The notes beneath the pieces were generated by a model that saw nothing but the letters and a program-made list of their open reading frames with translations, was not told where the DNA came from and searched no databases. A stretch of 21,865 nt of DNA from CAYNXB01 sp964401045 (GTDB taxonomy: Bacteria > Pseudomonadota > Alphaproteobacteria > Sphingomonadales > Sphingomonadaceae). Shown here one piece after another: positions 20,218 to 21,865 of the stretch. The stretch lies in assembly GCA_964401045.1 (NCBI GenBank), contig CAYNXB010000042.1:1-21865 (forward strand), written 5' to 3'. Position numbers and translations under genes: made by a program. Positions within the stretch are counted from its first letter, which is position 1. Each line of letters opens with the position of its first letter.

Positions 20218-20799
20218 GTGACCTGGCTCTACGCAGCGCTGCTCGGTTACCTCGTCGGCTCGATCCCGTTCGGGCTGCTGCTGTCGTTCGCCGCGGGCAA
20301 GGGCGATATTCGCAAGATCGGCTCGGGCAACATCGGCGCGACCAATGTGCTGCGGACCGGCAGCAAGTGGCTCGCCGCGGCGACCCTGCTGCTCGATCTC
20401 GGCAAAGGCTGGCTGGCGGTGTTCCTCGCCTGGCGCCTGTTCCCGGATGCGGTGCCGTTCGCGGCCGGAGGCGCGGTGATCGGGCACTGCTTCCCGGTCT
20501 GGCTCAAGTTCAGGGGCGGGAAGGGCGTGGCCACCAACGCGGGTGTAAGCTTCGGGCTCGCCTGGCCGATCGGGCTTGCTTACGCGCTGGTGTGGATCGG
20601 GATGCTGGCGCTGACACGGATCAGTTCGCTCGCGGGGATGAGTGCGGTTGTCGCCGCGGTGCTGGCCGCCGCTTTGCTCTATTATACCGAGTTCGTGCCG
20701 GTGCTCGCCCTGGTCGCATTGCTGGTGATCTGGCTCCACCGCGCCAACATCAAGCGGCTGCTGGACGGCACCGAGCCTAAAGTCGGCTCGAAGAAGTGA
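20218..20799 (+). CDS. plsY: Acyl-phosphate:glycerol-3-phosphate acyltransferase (PlsY)
   Basis: A 193-residue inner-membrane enzyme that transfers an acyl group from acyl-phosphate to glycerol-3-phosphate, the first step of phospholipid synthesis. Family motifs are GSIPFGLLL near the N-terminus, GSGNIGATNVLR (35-46), LDLGKGWLAV, and FRGGKGVATNAG (98-109), which bind phosphate and glycerol-3-phosphate. Five hydrophobic segments are visible. The start is GTG at 20218, with GGGGA 7 nt upstream; reading begins TWLYAALLGYLVGS as expected for the family. The same frame is open far upstream (to 19453) through the antisense of murI, which is an artefact of high GC. The stop overlaps the dprA start (GTGA). 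Confidence 0.94.
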   Translation: MTWLYAALLGYLVGSIPFGLLLSFAAGKGDIRKIGSGNIGATNVLRTGSKWLAAATLLLDLGKGWLAVFLAWRLFPDAVPFAAGGAVIGHCFPVWLKFRGGKGVATNAGVSFGLAWPIGLAYALVWIGMLALTRISSLAGMSAVVAAVLAAALLYYTEFVPVLALVALLVIWLHRANIKRLLDGTEPKVGSKK

Positions 20800-21865
20800 C
20801 CAAGCCGCCGCGCGGATTATCGCAGGACGAGGCGTTCGCCCGCATCCGCCTGCTGCGCTCGCCCAATATCGGCCCGGTCAGCTATCGCCAGCTCCTGCGC
20901 CGGTTCGGCGATGCGCAAGCGGCGCTGGATGCGCTACCGGACCTCGCGAAGCGCGGTACTCGAGACTATCGCCCGGCCCCGCTCGCGCGGATCGAGGCCG
21001 AGATCGCGGCGATGCGCAAGGCCGGCGCGCGCTACCTGTTCAACGATGCGCCCGACTATCCCGTGTTGCTGGCAGAGATGGACGGCGCGCCGCCGATCAT
21101 CGCCTGCCGCGGCGACCTGGCGCTGGCGGCGAAGCCATGCGTTGCGATCGTCGGCGCGCGCAACGCCTCGGCGGCGGCGGTCAAACTGGCGCGCGAGTTC
21201 GCCGTGGGTCTCGCTGAAGCCGGGTTCACGGTCGTCTCCGGCCTTGCGCGCGGGATCGACGGCGCGGCGCACGAGGGCGCGTTTCCGGCGACCATCGGCG
21301 TCATCGCCAGCGGCATCGACGTGGCCTATCCGCCGCAGCACGTCGCCTTGCAGGAGCGGATCGCGAACGAGGCGCTGTTGATCGCCGAGGAACCGTGCGG
21401 CACCGAGCCGCGCGGCAACCTGTTCCCCAAGCGCAACCGCGTGATCGCCGGGCTATCGGCCGGAACCGTGGTGATCGAGGCCGCGCCCAAGTCCGGCTCG
21501 CTGATCACCGCGCGCCTCGCCGCCGAGGCCGGACGTGAGGTGATGGCCGTCCCCGGCTCGCCGCTCGAACCGCGCAGCCAGGGGTGCAACCAGTTGATCC
21601 GCGAGGGCGCGGTGCTGGTGCAATCGGCTGCGGATGTCGCCGAGCTGCTCTCCGGCTTCGACGGCCGCCCACGTTCGACCTTCCGCGAAGCCGGGGCCGC
21701 CTTCGACTACGCCGTGGAAGATTTCGATGCCGAGCCTGCGGACGTCGAAAACCTCCTCACCGCCGCCCCGGTCGCGGTCGACGAACTGATCCGCCAATCG
21801 GGCGAAAGCGCGGGCGCGGTCCAAACCGCCCTGCTCGAACTGGAGATCGCCGGACGGCTGACGCG
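20796..21865 (+). CDS. dprA: DNA-processing protein DprA, 3' end beyond the window
   Basis: A continuous reading frame of 356 codons that runs off the window end. DprA loads RecA on incoming single-stranded DNA during natural transformation. An N-terminal SAM-like helical part (ARIRLLRSPNIGPVSYRQLLRRFG) is followed by the Rossmann-like core: YPVLLAEMDGAPPIIACRG, VAIVGARNAS, VVSGLARGIDGAAHEG, TIGVIASGIDVAYP, FPKRNRVIAGLSAGTVVIEA and KSGSLITARLAAEAGREVMAVPG, then NQLIREGAVLV. The C-terminal winged-helix (DML1-like) domain is in view (VDELIRQSGESAGAVQTALLELEIAGRL), so only a few residues should be missing. The start is GTG at 20796, overlapping the plsY TGA. plsY-dprA adjacency is common in alphaproteobacteria. 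The gene has no stop in the window, and shorter open frames at 20911-21381 are shadows. Confidence 0.95.
   Translation, partial: MTKPPRGLSQDEAFARIRLLRSPNIGPVSYRQLLRRFGDAQAALDALPDLAKRGTRDYRPAPLARIEAEIAAMRKAGARYLFNDAPDYPVLLAEMDGAPPIIACRGDLALAAKPCVAIVGARNASAAAVKLAREFAVGLAEAGFTVVSGLARGIDGAAHEGAFPATIGVIASGIDVAYPPQHVALQERIANEALLIAEEPCGTEPRGNLFPKRNRVIAGLSAGTVVIEAAPKSGSLITARLAAEAGREVMAVPGSPLEPRSQGCNQLIREGAVLVQSAADVAELLSGFDGRPRSTFREAGAAFDYAVEDFDAEPADVENLLTAAPVAVDELIRQSGESAGAVQTALLELEIAGRLT

Overview
The window is a high-GC alphaproteobacterial chromosome segment, most likely from a sphingomonad or erythrobacter-type member of Sphingomonadales. Supporting evidence: heme precursor made by ALA synthase (Shemin-type hemA); the carboxyspermidine route to spermidine; a leader resembling the alphaproteobacterial speF RNA before ornithine decarboxylase; an otsB-GH15-otsA trehalose operon; frequent GTG/TTG starts; and two short dispersed repeats of types common in this order (around 20108-20135 and 20177-20202). 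The DNA is densely coding. The longest stretch without a gene is about 250 bp (6345-6593), and I saw no tRNA, rRNA, CRISPR array, insertion sequence or phage gene. There is one assembly gap of exactly 100 N (8378-8477).

Layout: 66-857 holds a small membrane protein and a META-domain lipoprotein (both minus). 966-4896 is a tightly coupled trehalose operon: otsB, a GH15 glucoamylase/trehalase-like hydrolase, and otsA, with both junctions formed by GTGA overlaps. 4900-6344 (minus) is a PLP-dependent threonine/serine dehydratase followed by a MAPEG membrane protein. 6594-7208 is a 2OG-Fe(II) oxygenase-like protein. 7290-11329 is a polyamine block: carboxynorspermidine/carboxyspermidine dehydrogenase (3' end lost in the gap), a DUF486/DMT small membrane protein (5' end lost in the gap), nspC decarboxylase, and then an ornithine/lysine decarboxylase behind its own promoter and a structured leader. 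Together these would turn ornithine into putrescine and then, with aspartate semialdehyde, into spermidine.

11389-17870 is a signalling and membrane block: a CSS-motif EAL phosphodiesterase; a convergent PDZ-like/multi-TM/GAF sensor without a kinase domain; the AqpZ water channel; and a PAS-GGDEF-EAL-PilZ c-di-GMP protein. 17963-20085 (minus) holds hemA, with a palindromic candidate operator upstream, and murI. Divergent from murI, past two REP-like repeats, are plsY and the start of dprA, which runs off the window end.

The most interesting material is regulatory. The decarboxylase leader pairs its own Shine-Dalgarno in an 11-bp helix and can also form a pseudoknot. A separate perfect hairpin buries the Shine-Dalgarno of the CSS-EAL gene. 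A small transporter-like protein sits inside the spermidine operon. I do not see a clearly new multi-gene system; the accessory signals above are the best leads.
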